From Candidatus Trichofilum aggregatum (GTDB lineage: Bacteria > Chloroflexota > Anaerolineae > Promineifilales > Promineifilaceae): DNA of 64,000 nt. A program made the position numbers and the translations under genes. Positions 46,954 to 58,384 of the stretch are shown here, piece by piece. The notes beneath the pieces are model-generated. The model searched no databases. It worked only from the letters and a program-made list of their open reading frames with translations, and was not told the origin of the DNA. The number at the start of each line of letters is the position of its first letter. Position 1 is the first letter of the stretch. The stretch is taken from contig JADJUV010000022.1 in the NCBI GenBank assembly GCA_016716885.1, forward strand, positions 13,278 through 77,277, read 5' to 3'.

Positions 46954-48521
46954 TTATGGCCGTAAAATCAGCGGCAAATGAATGGAACAGGGCGGAGCCA
47001 AGAGAGCAAACACCCCCGTTTCCATACTGGTTCCCGTACCCATATCTTCATCCGGGAAAATAGTAAACCCGGTTTTACCGCCCCATAACCCCGTTTTACC
47101 ATCCCAACGGAATAAGCTAATGCTTGTTTCCTCAGCACAGACTGCTAATTGCTCCTCAACATATGCCAGTTCCAGACTATAAGGCAGAAGCGGATCCGAA
47201 GGATCACCCGTAGCCCGCGATTGGGCCGCCATTTCGTAAAACACACCCACATGAGGCAAGGTTCCAGTGGGTTCAAAACCGGTGTAACTGACAATCACAT
47301 CCTCTGAAAAGGTTCCCACCGGGAAAGTCACCGTAACCCCCGCCGTCGGCTCAAATGTGCCACCCCCACTATTGACGACCTGGCTTACCCCTGACGGGCT
47401 AATTTGAGGGCCGTGTTGGTCGCATCATAATAGGCAATCAGGGGGCGCTCATTGATATCCAGAGCAATGCTATTGTATCGGCCAACATCGGGGCTGCTAT
47501 CTACGACGGTTGTCGCCCAACCGGAAGTGGTTAAGGTGGCAACCATGAGGCCATTGGCATAATCGTGGTAACTGATGAGGGGTTCATCATCAGCCAACAC
47601 CAGATCGTTATGCCAGGAAAGCGGATTGAGCGGGGCTACCATTTGGAAATTCCAACCAGACCCATTGAAATAAGCATAATGCAGATGGTTATCCACCGCA
47701 TTGGCATAGCTGATATGTAGATTGTCATTTGTGTCAATGGCTAGAGAAAGAGCAGAGGTGAAATTGCTATCGCCTATCTGGGTGATGGGAGACTGATTCC
47801 AGCCCACCCCATCCCAGTAAACATAGTTGAGGCTAAAGTCACCAGGATGCCAATAAATAATATGGGGCCGATCATTACTATCCAGAGCTAACGCCGCGTA
47901 ATTGGCCGGGCCTGCAACCGGTATTTCCGTTACCCAGTCCAATGTGTTCCAGTAGGTGTAAAGAAGCCCCTGGCCATTATTGTCAATGTGGCTGATGTGC
48001 GCATTGTCATTGCTATCCAAAACCAATGAGCTTTGAGTGCCATTGACCCCATTGTTAACTGGTGTAGACAAAAGCCATTGATTGCCATCCCATTTGCTAT
48101 ATTGCAAACGAAAGAGGGGGACGCTCTGCTGGTAGGAGATGCGGGGGTGATCGTTGTCATCAATCACTAGAGAAGTAACATCCGCCGTACCCAGGTTTGA
48201 GGAAATGGAGACTGTCTGGCTGATCCAGCCCGCGCCGTCCCAATAGGCATATTTCAGGCGTTGGGCCAGGGTAGCTATAAAATCTTCGTAGCTGATGTGG
48301 GGAAAGCCATTACTATCGGTTGCTAACGAGGCTTTGAGACCAACGGAGCCGCTATTGTCCACGATTTCGGTTTGCCAGGTGGCCGTAAACGGGATGGAGC
48401 TATTGCGCGTTACGGTTTGGGGAGCCGCAGTCTGACTCTCTACCCTCTCCACATTCAGCCACAGGGCCACCCCCGTCAAAGCAACTAACCAGATCAGTAA
48501 GAAAGAAAGAAGTCGTCTCAT
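46954..48521 (-). CDS. Secreted sialidase-like propeller protein, one frameshift
   Basis: Start at the ATG at 48521 (MRRLLSFLLIWLVALTGVAL), a signal peptide or N-terminal anchor. The body is seven or more repeats of the form LATDSNGFPHISYED...LKYAYWDGAGW; each has a DSNDxPHIxY motif and a YxYWDG strand, like BNR-type beta-propellers. The frame stops at 47385. One added base in the A run (minus strand of 47403-47405) continues as ALKISPSGVSQVVNSGGGTF and a C-terminal domain ending CSIHLPLILRP, a short tail often seen on exported Chloroflexota proteins (compare LPFMSRP and LPALLKP of the anchor-B proteins). The restored length is about 522 residues. Confidence 0.7.
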
Positions 48522-48609
48522 TACGTGCCCCTTATGAACATTCGCGAAAATCACTGTTTTCCTTTTAAGTCGGTGCAGGTGGCGTATTTGTTATTGGGGA
48601 TGCATGGGC

Positions 48610-51600
48610 TTACTTCTTTTCCAGATGTTCAACTTCGGCCAGTAACACGCGGCCGCGGGCCTCATCCCCCTGCTCCTGTTCATACCTGGCCCAGGCCCGT
48701 AACACCTCAGCCTGTTCCTGCCCCAGATTCGCGGCCGCGAACTGCTCCACACTTCGAGCAAAACAATCAGCCACGGCGGGTATGTTGTCCATTGTAGCGG
48801 GTGCTGTCAACCCCATGGCTACCACTCGCCCCAGCGCATACCACGCTTGCCCCAACAAAATGGGGTGTTGTCGTTCTTGGGCCAGGGTCAGCGATTGGTT
48901 CGCGGCCGCGAGGGCCTCTTCCGTCTCCCCCAGAGCCAACAACACCTCGGACAAATTGGCATACGCCTCAGCCAGAAACGGCACTTGCCGGGCCGAGGGC
49001 ATGGCCAAAAGCTGTTGCAGATGGGTCAGAGCCGCCTCATGCCGTCCTAACTTGCCATACAAACCGCCCAAATTATTCAGATGGAGCATCTCTGATCCCC
49101 GGTCGCCAATTTCACGAGCGATGATGAGGGCCTGTTGGATGTAGGTCGCGGCCGCGGCCAGATCCCCCTGAGCCTCCACAACTAACCCCTGATTGCCCAA
49201 CATCACCGCTTCATTCCGTTTATCACCCAGATAGCGGTACAAGGCCATCGCCCGGTCTTGCACCTGGCCCGACGCCTCATAACGCCCAGTAAGCCGATAA
49301 ACAGACCCCATCAGCGATAGGCCACCGGCTTCTTCCGCTAACGCACCCATTTCCCGGCTGAGCGTCAGCAACTCCTCAGCATAAGCCAGGGCCTGCTCCA
49401 TCGCCTGTTGGCGATAAACTGTCCAGCCCAGGCGTAACAACACTCTTGCCAGTTCCAGTTGAGCCGATTCACCAGACAAACGGGCCAATTGCTCCGCCTG
49501 CTGCGCCGTCGTCAGGGCTTCGGGATAATGACCTTGTCGGGCATAAACCAGAGAAAGGCGTCGCTGGGCGCGGATTTGGGCCAGGGGGTCGGACAGATCG
49601 GTCGCGGCCGCGAGCATCCCCTCATACGCCTCAATCGCTTCTCCGTACCGGGCCTGATCCTCTAATACCTGCCCCAGCCCTTCCTGCCAGACCAATCTCG
49701 GCCAACCCCAACGAACCAGCCTGCTCTGCCAGGGCCAACGCCTGCCGGTACGAAGCAATCGCCGTCACCGGGCTGTAACTTACCTGGGCTTGTTGCCCGG
49801 CCCGACCAAACCAATCGGCGGCCCTGGCCAGATCACCTGCTCTCTCATAATGTTCGGCGATGAGACCGGCATAATTGTCACCACCTCGCCGCTGTAACCA
49901 ATCAGCAATCCGGGCATGATATTCCCGCCGTTGCCGCCGTAGTACCCCTTCATAGGTCACATCGCGCAACACCACCGTCTTAAACATAAACTCCGCCGTC
50001 TCGGCAAAAGCCGACAGATGGCGGCGTGAAATCAGCTCTTTTTGGTGCAGGACGGTCAGGGTATCGCCGCCTGCTGTATCGCTCAGATGGTTCACCGCTT
50101 CAGCCCAAAAGATACGCCCAATCACCGACGCCCTCTGTAAGGTTTCCCGCTCCACCGGCAATAAACGGTCTAATCGCGCCTGAACGACCCCAGTCAGCGT
50201 TGGTGGGATATTGATTCGACTCATGTCCGTTAAAGTTAAGTTCCAGGTTTCCCCATCGCGTTGGATAACCCCATCATCCAGCAACACCTTGACCAGTTCT
50301 TCCACGTAAAACGGGTTGCCTTCAGACACGTCAACCAGGAGATCACGCAATTCATCAGGCAGATGGGGTAGCGGCCGCAAAATAGCCTGCACCAGCCGCC
50401 GCATTTCCACTTTAGAAAGGGGGTGTAGGCGCAACAGCAGGTGATGCGCCTGTCCTTCTAACCAATGGGGGCTTGTTTCTAACAATGAAGGCCGTGTCAG
50501 TTCTACCCATAAAATCGGCTGGTTGTGCCATTGGGGGAGCAAATACTCAATCGTATTGAGTGTGCCCACATCGGCCCATTGTACATCTTCCAGAAAAACT
50601 ACCACTGGCTGGAGCTGAGCCATCGCCCGCCACAGTTGCCCCATCGCATGTTGCGCCCGGCCATGAATCTGCCGCGCATCTTCGCGGATACTGCGGAGAT
50701 ACGGGCTATCGCCCATATCAAACCCCAGCAAATGACCGACAAAATGGGCTTTCTCTACCCCTTCGTCACCGAGAAAAGCCACCATGCCCGTTTCCAGTTT
50801 GGCCCGTATGACCTCAGCCGGATCACTGTCATGAATATCAAAGCGGAAGGCGAATAGGGCACGCAACAGGGCATAGGGCAACCGCTCTGTTTCCTGAGTG
50901 GCTCGCCCCTGGAACAACCACACATCCGTCCCCTGCTGGTTCATCCAGGTACGAAACTCCCGCAAAAGGCGCGATTTGCCCAAACCCGCCTCGCCGACGA
51001 TGGTCACAACCTGACCTTCCCCTTCGCTGATGGCTTGGGTAAACGCTTCTTGCAGACGTGTCAGTTCCGACATGCGACCAATCAGAGGGGTTTGTACCCC
51101 CTCAATACCCCGCGTTGTGGTGTCAAACGGCAGTGGTTGGGCCGATTTAACCAGATAAACCTGTACTGGCTCGCTTTTGCCTTTCACTATGATGGGGGGG
51201 AGTTTTTGAATATCAAACAGCCCCCGCACCTGGCGATACGTGTCATCGGCGATGAGGATGCCCCCCACCGGAGCGGCATGTTCCAGACGACTGGCTAAAT
51301 TAACGGTATCGCCCATGGCCGTAAATTCCTGGTTTTGTCCCACGATGTCGAGCAAAACCTGACCTGTGTTCAGACCAATCCGCATGGCCAGGGGCACATT
51401 CAGCTCTTTGCGGAAAGCAACCAGGGCTGATTGCATCGCCAGGGCGGCGCGGATGGCTCGTTCGGGATCATCTTCGCGGGCGGTGGGGGTACCAAAGAGG
51501 GCCATGACCGCATCACCAATATGTTTGTCTATGAAACCACCGTGGTTGGTAAGGGCCTGGTCTAGCCGCAACCAAAGGTTGTTCATGAGGTCGCTGATTT

Positions 51601-51844
51601 CTTCAGGGTCGAGGGTTTCGGAGAGGGCCGTGTAACCAGAGACATCGGCAAAGAGGACGGTGATGAGTTTGCGCTGGCGGGTGGTGGGTTTCGCGGCCGC
51701 GCGCAAACCGGCTAACCGTTCCCGCAAAGGCGCTACCCCGGCTTCTACAACAGCATCCCCCAGGATGGCTCGTTGGGCTTCGAGAGCGGCAATGGCTCGC
51801 TCCAAATTTTCGTGTTCTTGTTGGGGATCGGGCGACGATGACAT
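48610..51844 (-). CDS. Class III adenylate/guanylate cyclase with AAA ATPase and TPR domains, one frameshift
   Basis: Start at the ATG at 51844 (MSSSPDPQQEH) in preference to the in-frame TTG at 51868. A short coiled coil is followed by a class III cyclase domain (ITVLFADVSGYTALSE near residue 62, KHIGDAVMALFG, AMGDTVNLASRLE). An AAA/NACHT-like ATPase follows, with Walker A GEAGLGKSRLL near residue 286 and VVVFLEDVQWAD. The C-terminal ~450 residues are TPR helices (ALAYAEELLTLSREMG, GNQGLVVEAQGDLAAAATYI). The frame breaks near 49690: IGLA is followed by WQEGLGQVLEDQARYGEAIE in another frame. The restored length is about 1078 residues. Proteins of this design act as cytoplasmic signalling or transcription-control ATPases; the signal is unknown. 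Confidence 0.82.
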
Positions 51845-51899
51845 GGTGCTCAGTTTACCATAAGACAATCACCCCTCTCAAATAGGCAGAAGGTGGGTT

Positions 51900-52020
51900 T
51901 CCAATGAGTTGAATAATTAATTGTTGAACTGTTGAATGGGTGAATGGTTAATGAAGCGGTAGACGCCTCTCCTCGTTAATCATTCAACAATTCACGAATT
52001 CACCGATTAATTATTTTCTT
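51900..52020. repeat. Intergenic long inverted repeat, AT-rich
   Basis: gaataattaattgttgaact then gttgaatgggtgaatggtta, a central agacgcctctcctcg, then ttaatcattcaacaattcac with gaattcaccgattaattatt. Arms of about 45 bases pair imperfectly. It sits between two minus-strand genes. Confidence 0.7.
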
Positions 52021-52071
52021 CCTCTCAACTGAAATGAAACCGGCCCATAGGCAAACCGGGTGAATCAGGCG

Positions 52072-54114
52072 TTACACCAGGTCACGCGGGATTTTGAAGG
52101 TCCAGGTTTTAGTAAAAACGCGTATATTCCCTTCATACGCATCAAACAGGTGGCTCAAGTGAAAATGGGTGGCGTCGGCGGTCAGGGTGTTGTCGGTGAT
52201 CATGCGGATACACCAATCGCCCCGTTGATACTCCACCTGCATTTGGGTGCGGTGACGGGTCGCGAGCGGGTCATCATCATGCAGAATGAGCATCTCCTCG
52301 CTCGTCTCTTCCCACTCCAACTCATTACCCGGCAGATAGACGCGGCCGCCATCATTCTTAATCGTAAACGTCGTCACGCCATTGATGACATTATAGGTGA
52401 TGGTCTGCTGACGTGAATCGGTGCGCCGATCTTCCGTGGGTAAGGGGGGCGAGATTTCCGCCGGGGGAAAGGGTAGCAATTGAGCGTCGGTGGGCTGGGG
52501 GTGGCGCACCGGCAGGTGAAGTTGACTACCGGCTCCGGGAAACAGGCTTAAAGTAACGGGCACCGGCGAAGGCCAGGCATGGCGGCCATAGGTAGGCGAG
52601 ACAGCCACCCGCAACCGATGTCCTGCCGGAACCCGGTAGCCCATGACGTTGAGGGGTACGGTCACGGTATACCGCCGACCCGGTTCCAACGGGGTAGGAA
52701 ATTCGTGGCTGTCCCGGTGGGTCAGGTTGAGTTGCCCCCAACTGATGAGGCGCGATTGGCCGGTGGGGGTGACATCACATAGGCGCACCGCCACCAGAGC
52801 CAGCGGTTGGTCTACGGCCAGTTCCAGGGTGACGGTGGGGTTGCCCAGGATGTCTACGGCTTCGGCCAACGGGGCTGAGGTGAAACTGAGGGCCTGTCCA
52901 TCGGTGGCCTGTTGGTCCAGGGCGGTTTCGCCGGGGGAGCCGTAGCAACCCCATTCGCCAGAGGTGAGGCCGTGGGGTTGAGTGCCGCGCAGGGTGAGGG
53001 GAGAAGTGGGGATGGATGCGGCCGCGTTGCCTAACCAACTTCCTCGCTCATCCCTATTTAAATACCACACCTGCTCCGCCACGTAGGGGGAAGGCCAGGC
53101 CGGGTCTGCCACCCAACGACCAGGCCGTTCGGTATAAAACGAAGCTGGGGGCACACTCTCCTGGATCCAGGAGCGCATCATCGGTTCAGCCATGATGCCC
53201 GTTTCGATCCCCTTCAGCCAATAATCCCACCAGCGCAGGCTCTCCTGCAAAAACCCAATCGCTGGGCCGGGTTCGCCCCGCTCGGGGAAGGTGTGCGCCC
53301 AGGGGCCAATCAACCCTTTGCGCGGCCCCTGAAACTTAGCCAACAGGCGGGGAATGGTGTTGTTATACGTATCCGCCCACCCCCCTACGATATAAACGGG
53401 AATGTTGATAGCGCCGTAATCTTCACCAACTGAGCCATGTTTCCAATAAGCATCCCGTCTCTGATGACTGAGCCATTTGGCGGCCCAGGGATCATTTTCT
53501 TCCAGGCGGGCCAGCCACATCTCCCGCCACCGTTCGCCCACATGACGGGGATCAGGGGGGGCGGGGTTATAGGTAAACATGACGGTGGCCCAGGGCAACA
53601 TTTGGGCCGTGAGCAGGCAGCCACCCATGTAATGCACATCGTCGTGGTAACGATCATCGGTGCAGGCGATGGGCATGATGGCTTTGAGTGAGGGGGGCCG
53701 ACGGGCGGCGACTTGCAGGCTGTTGAATCCACTCCAGGAAATACCCGTCATGCCGGTTTTGCCGTTGCACCAGGGTTGGGCGGCAATCCAGGCCAGAATT
53801 TCGAGGGCGTCGTCTTGTTCTTGAAGGAGATATTCGTCGTACAAGAAGCCATCAGAGTCGCCACTACCACGCATGTCGGCTCGCACGACGGCGTAGCCAT
53901 GTCCGGCGAAGTAAGGGTAGCGTTGGGCGTCGCGCAGGGAAGTGTAGTCGCTCTTGCGGTAGGGGATGTATTCAAAGAGAGCCGGTACGGGGTTCGCGGC
54001 CGCGTCGGCGGGCATCCAGATACGGGCGGCGATGCGGGTTCCGTCCGCCAGAGGTATCCAGGTGTTTTCGATTTCGCGAATGGCGTGGGGGTAGTCGGTA
54101 CGGATGGTAGGCAT
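52072..54114 (-). CDS. CocE/NonD family hydrolase (X-Pro dipeptidyl-peptidase S15-like)
   Basis: A 680-residue protein, near the usual length. The nucleophile elbow GMTGISWSGFNSLQ places Ser near residue 126. VGGWADTYNN near 247 carries the likely Asp, and GPWAHTFPERGEP near 272 the His. The N-terminal lid motif YIPYRKSDYT and VRADMRGSGDSDG are family blocks. The C-terminal half is the jelly-roll domain of this family (GRRYTVTVPLNVMGYRVPAGHRLRVAVSPTYGRHAWPS). No signal peptide is seen, so it is probably cytoplasmic. It hydrolyses an ester or an X-Pro peptide; which cannot be told. Confidence 0.85.
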   Translation of the reverse strand: MPTIRTDYPHAIREIENTWIPLADGTRIAARIWMPADAAANPVPALFEYIPYRKSDYTSLRDAQRYPYFAGHGYAVVRADMRGSGDSDGFLYDEYLLQEQDDALEILAWIAAQPWCNGKTGMTGISWSGFNSLQVAARRPPSLKAIMPIACTDDRYHDDVHYMGGCLLTAQMLPWATVMFTYNPAPPDPRHVGERWREMWLARLEENDPWAAKWLSHQRRDAYWKHGSVGEDYGAINIPVYIVGGWADTYNNTIPRLLAKFQGPRKGLIGPWAHTFPERGEPGPAIGFLQESLRWWDYWLKGIETGIMAEPMMRSWIQESVPPASFYTERPGRWVADPAWPSPYVAEQVWYLNRDERGSWLGNAAASIPTSPLTLRGTQPHGLTSGEWGCYGSPGETALDQQATDGQALSFTSAPLAEAVDILGNPTVTLELAVDQPLALVAVRLCDVTPTGQSRLISWGQLNLTHRDSHEFPTPLEPGRRYTVTVPLNVMGYRVPAGHRLRVAVSPTYGRHAWPSPVPVTLSLFPGAGSQLHLPVRHPQPTDAQLLPFPPAEISPPLPTEDRRTDSRQQTITYNVINGVTTFTIKNDGGRVYLPGNELEWEETSEEMLILHDDDPLATRHRTQMQVEYQRGDWCIRMITDNTLTADATHFHLSHLFDAYEGNIRVFTKTWTFKIPRDLV

Positions 54115-54125
54115 ATGACGCGGCA

Positions 54126-54159
54126 GATGGGTTCAATCTCCGCAGATTGAACCCATCTT
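54126..54159. terminator. Perfect 15-bp hairpin with gggttcaatct arms
   Basis: agatgggttcaatct, a short loop, agattgaacccatct. It lies 23 bases past the stop of the first anchor-B gene on the minus strand. The same ggttcaat/attgaacc hairpin recurs at 62834-62864 within the HprK-like gene. Confidence 0.65.
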
Positions 54160-54182
54160 GCCTGATTAAAAACGCGTGAAAC

Positions 54183-56438
54183 TTACGGTCTGGACATAAA
54201 CGGCAGGTACAGATAATAGGTCGTTGCCGCTTCTGTTGTGAAGCTGAATGTTGTGGAGTAAGACCCATTCCCAGCGCCGTTAGCGGCCAGCACCCGCCAA
54301 TAATAGGTGGTGTTATTGGCTAGATTACTTGCCGGTGTGTAATTAGTGACGGCAATATTGTTGGCGGCTATCACAATATTGCTGAACCCGGCATCGGTCG
54401 CTACTTGCAGACTGTAGCTAGTCGCCCCACTGACCGCATTCCAGGTCAAAGTCGGTTGGAGTGGCTGGTTGGTAGCGCCATCCGCCGGGGCCAGGAGCGC
54501 AGGCGCACCAGGAACCGCTACCTGGGTCGTAAAGGAGAATGTGGTCGAATAGGGGCTACTACCACAGTCACCCTGGGCCTGAACGCGCCAATAGTAGGTT
54601 GTACCACCACTAAGGGGGGTAGGTGGTGTGTAATTGGTGGCGGTGAGACCGTCGGCAGAGAAAACAATATTGCTGAAACCAGAATCGGTTGCTACATCCA
54701 GATCATAGCTGGTCGCATCCGCCACGGCGCTCCAGGTAAAGGATGGTTGCGTGGCCTGACCGGTAGCGCCATTGGCTGGGGTGGTCAACGTAGCCGCCAG
54801 CGGTGCAGAGATAGCTTTTACTTTGATCGTGTCATAGTGTGATACGGTTGCATCATATCCATACACCCCAAACACATAGGAGCCGCCCGCTAAACCAGCC
54901 GCGTTCAACGTCATTTGTGTGGTTCCGGGAACGGAGACGGGGTTACTAAAGGTGGCTGTTAGACCGGCAGGTAAGGTGGTGGTGGTGAGGGTGATCCCAC
55001 CGGTATAGCCATAAACGCTGGCCAAAGCCAGGCTCACGTTCTGGCTATCATCACCACAGAAATTGACCTCATTGGTGGCTGCGTGCAGGCGGAAGTCGGG
55101 GGGCAGATTGGTGGGACGTACCACAAACAACCCTTGCTCAATGCCACTAATAATGATGTTACCACTATCAAAATAGGGGTAATTACTCCAGGCGCCATTG
55201 AAGCTAGCGTTATCATTTGTCGGATAAATATCAAAGAAGGCTGCCTCTGTTAACGTACCAGAGCTAACATTGGTCGTATTTAGAACGCGCAGACCACTCC
55301 GATAATTGGCCGCAAACGCATAGTTACCCACGGTATAGAGGTTGTGATCAATAGAGGCCACGGCTGCCGTGTAGGAATTGATGAGTACCGGCCCATCCAG
55401 ATTGGTGACATCCCAGATGTAAGTGCGGGTGTTGTGACCGTTATTCTGCTCGTCCAATTCATCATCTACCAGAAGGTAACGTTGATCTTCGGTGAGCCAG
55501 GCCTGGTGGGTGTAGCGAGAGCCGCTGTAGGTTTGCCGGGCCAACTGCACGGGGGCTGATTTGTTGGTCACATCCACGATGGTGACGGTGTCTTCGTTAG
55601 AATTGAAACAGACTTCTTTACCCCGATGGGCCGCATCCGGGCCGAAATAGAGCACACATTGGGCATCATGGGTATATCCGTCACTACTAAAACAGCCAGC
55701 AAAGGTGGGGGTCAGGGGATTTTGAATGTTGATCATGTGCAAACCACCCGGAACAGTTGGTGGTTGACCCGCCACTTGCGCCAACGGCATAGGCATAGCC
55801 GCTGTCTTCGTTGATGACCAGATTGTGGACTTTGCCGACGCCAGGATAATGGGCATCTTCAGTAAAGGTGACGGGGGGTGAAACAACGTTGCGCAAGCGG
55901 GTTAAGTCAAACACTTGCATACCGTGCCCGTGGCTTCACTGACGATGAAGGCATAGTTGGCATAGACCTTGATGTCGCGCCAACTGCTGTTGGATGTATG
56001 GGTGGGCAGATTACCCAGGTAAATCGGGTTTTCTGGGTCGGTGATGTCCACGTAAGCGCTACCACTGGTGCGGCCCATGATGGCGTATTCTTTGCCAGTT
56101 GTGGGATCGGTCCAACCCCAACTGTCGTTGCCATTGCCCCCACCGATGGATGTGAGGGGTAAGAAGGACATGAGGTCTATATTGTTACAAGGATAAATGC
56201 CAGCCATACCAAAAACACATTGGGTGGCGGTCATGGGGGAGAGGTTTTCTGGCGGTAATACATCTTCTAAAAACTTCCGTTGGACAGTTGTTAGTTCACC
56301 GTTATCCGTTTCCTGAATGGCGGGGGCCTGTTCCTGGGCTGCCAGGTGGGTTTGGATTCCCACGAAGGCGACCAGGAAGAGGGCTAATACAAAGACGAAG
56401 GTTAGGCGGCGAAACACGGGGCGGACAGTAGCAAGCAT
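54183..56438 (-). CDS. Choice-of-anchor B protein 1 with two fibronectin-like domains, two frameshifts
   Basis: Start at the ATG at 56438 (MLATVRPVFRR), preceded by GAGGAG; signal peptide follows. CVFGMAGIYPCNNIDLMSFLPL, GWTDPTTGKEYAIMGRTSGSAYVDI and SSWRDIKVYANYAFIVSEATG are hallmarks of the choice-of-anchor B family, whose repeats are LVIVP/propeller-like. The frame breaks near 55928 (CCC) and again near 55748 (CCC). Each needs one extra base, and the restored text HGMQVFDLTRLRNV and NCSGGLHMINIQNPL matches the paralogues. C-terminal to the propeller are two fibronectin-III-like domains (ATSYDLDVATDSGFSNIVFSA) and a tail ending YLPFMSRP. The restored length is about 752 residues. Confidence 0.75.
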
Positions 56439-56508
56439 ATCATTTACTCCTCGAAAAAGTTTGGGCACGGCTGTTTTTTATCTGTATTCGGTATTCGTTT
56501 CTCAGATG

Positions 56509-58167
56509 TTATGGCTTGAGCAGAGCGGGTAGGAACATCTGGTTGAAGAACGTGGTTCCGGTAGCGGTTAGGCTGAGGTTGGGATCGTTGGTGGAGGTGA
56601 TGGTGAGGGTGAAGGTGTCTTGGGCCGCGGCCGCGTCTACGGGCACGTGCACCTCAATCGTAATCGTGGCGGTCATGCCTGCGGCTACGGAGAGGGGCGT
56701 CGCTGTCATTAAGGTAGCGTGCCAATCATCACCGGTGATAGCCAGGGTATAACTGTCATTGTTTTGCCCGGTGTTCTCTACCACAAAGGTATGGGTAGCG
56801 TGATCGCCGGGTAACGCGGCCGCGTTGCTATCCCCACTCAACAGTTGCGCATCATATTCTGGCCCAACATGCGGGTCCAGGATAAACAACCCCTGTTCGA
56901 TGCCACTGACAACCACCACCCCACTGGCAAAATACGGATAAACGCTCCAGGCACCGTTGTAGCTGGGGCTGTTATTAGATGGATAAATATCAAAGAAAGC
57001 GGCTTCTGTCAGCGTAGCACTGGCGATATTCGTAATATCAAGAATCCGTAACCCACTGCGATAATTGGCGGCAAAGGCGAAATTGCCTTTCACGTACAGG
57101 TTATGATCAATGGAGTTGACCCCGGATCCAGCCGTGTAATTGCCAATCAAAACCGGGTTGTCCAAATCAGCAATATCCCAGATGTAGGTACGGGTATTAT
57201 GGCCGTAGTCTAGCTCATCCCCCTCATCATCAACCAGCAAATAGCGCTGATCTTCTGTGACCCACCCCTGGTGGGTATAGGAAGAACCAGTGTATGTTTT
57301 GCGGGCTAACTGCACGGGTAGAGACTTGTTGGTGACATCTACCACAGTGACACTATCTTCGTTAGAGTTAAAACATATCTCCTTACCCTGATGTGTAACA
57401 TCCAGCCCCGCATAAATGACGCATTGGGCGTCATGGGTATAACCATCCGCACTAAAACAGCCCGCATTGGTCGGCGCGAGCGGGTTTTGGATGTTGACCA
57501 TGTGTAAGCCGCCGGAGCAGGTTGAGGTGCCTACACCATAGGCATAACCGCTGTCTTCGTTGATGACGATATTGTGGGCATTACCAAAACCAGGGTAGTG
57601 GGCATCTACGGTAAAGGTGGCTGGCGGGGTAGGTACATTACGCAGACGGGTTAAATCAAACACCTGGATGCCGTGCCCACCGGCTTCACTGACGATGAAG
57701 GCGTGGTTGGCATACACCTTAATATCGCGCCAGGAGCTATTGCTGGTTTGGGTGGGGAGATTGCCCAGGTAGATGGGATTAACCGGATCGGAAATGTCTA
57801 CGAAGGCGGTGCCATTGGTGCGACCCATAATGGCGTACTCTTTGTTGGTGAGCGGATCGGTCCAGCCCCAAATGTCGTTGCCTTCACCGCCGCCGATGGT
57901 CGCCAGGGGCATAAAGGCCAGGAGATCAACGTTGTTACAGGGGTAACTGCCAGCCTGTCCAGCCACACAAGGCGTGGCCCCCAGGGGTGACAAAGGTTCA
58001 GCGGGCATATGATCCGCCATAAACCGTTGCATTGTTTCAGTCAGTTGACCGGGGGGCGGGTTAAAATCTTGCTCTTGGGCTGACAGAGCGCCGGATTGGG
58101 TGATGATGAGTAGGACCAAAGCACAACTACCCACGGTAAAAAGCATACGCCACAGCATTGACTTCAT
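56509..58167 (-). CDS. Choice-of-anchor B protein 2
   Basis: An intact 552-residue paralogue. Signal peptide (MKSMLWRMLFTVGSCALVLL), then CVAGQAGSYPCNNVDLLAFMPL, GWTDPLTNKEYAIMGRTNGTAFVDI, SSWRDIKVYANHAFIVSEAGGHGIQVFDLTRLR and CSGGLHMVNIQNPL. After the propeller it has a DUF11/NEW3-like domain (HTFVVENTGQNNDSYTLAITGDDW) and a tail ending MFLPALLKP. It lies 71 bases upstream of protein 1 on the same strand; AGGAGT precedes its ATG. Presumably exported; the role of the family is not established. Confidence 0.85.
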   Translation of the reverse strand: MKSMLWRMLFTVGSCALVLLIITQSGALSAQEQDFNPPPGQLTETMQRFMADHMPAEPLSPLGATPCVAGQAGSYPCNNVDLLAFMPLATIGGGEGNDIWGWTDPLTNKEYAIMGRTNGTAFVDISDPVNPIYLGNLPTQTSNSSWRDIKVYANHAFIVSEAGGHGIQVFDLTRLRNVPTPPATFTVDAHYPGFGNAHNIVINEDSGYAYGVGTSTCSGGLHMVNIQNPLAPTNAGCFSADGYTHDAQCVIYAGLDVTHQGKEICFNSNEDSVTVVDVTNKSLPVQLARKTYTGSSYTHQGWVTEDQRYLLVDDEGDELDYGHNTRTYIWDIADLDNPVLIGNYTAGSGVNSIDHNLYVKGNFAFAANYRSGLRILDITNIASATLTEAAFFDIYPSNNSPSYNGAWSVYPYFASGVVVVSGIEQGLFILDPHVGPEYDAQLLSGDSNAAALPGDHATHTFVVENTGQNNDSYTLAITGDDWHATLMTATPLSVAAGMTATITIEVHVPVDAAAAQDTFTLTITSTNDPNLSLTATGTTFFNQMFLPALLKP

Positions 58168-58333
58168 AGTTTTTACTCCTAGCCAGAAATTTGAGCCGCT
58201 GAAAACGCAGGGAAAGGAAAAACAAGCAGGTGTCTTATGGACGAAATCAGCGGTAGGTTGAATGGGTGGTGATGAGGGGAGCCGTTAGGTCTGATTCCCG
58301 GGGTGTTATGGTTAAGGGATTGGGTGACAAAAT

Positions 58334-58369
58334 AAAAAGTGACAGCCGCGGCCGCGACTGCCACTTTTT
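58334..58369 (-). terminator. Terminator between anchor-B genes 3 and 2, octamer in the loop
   Basis: aaaaagtgacag and ctgccactttt pair around ccgcggccgcga, so the GCGGCCGC octamer forms the inner stem. It lies 16 bases past the stop at 58385 and ends in a T run on the minus strand. Confidence 0.7.
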
Positions 58370-58384
58370 CGCCAAATGGCTACC

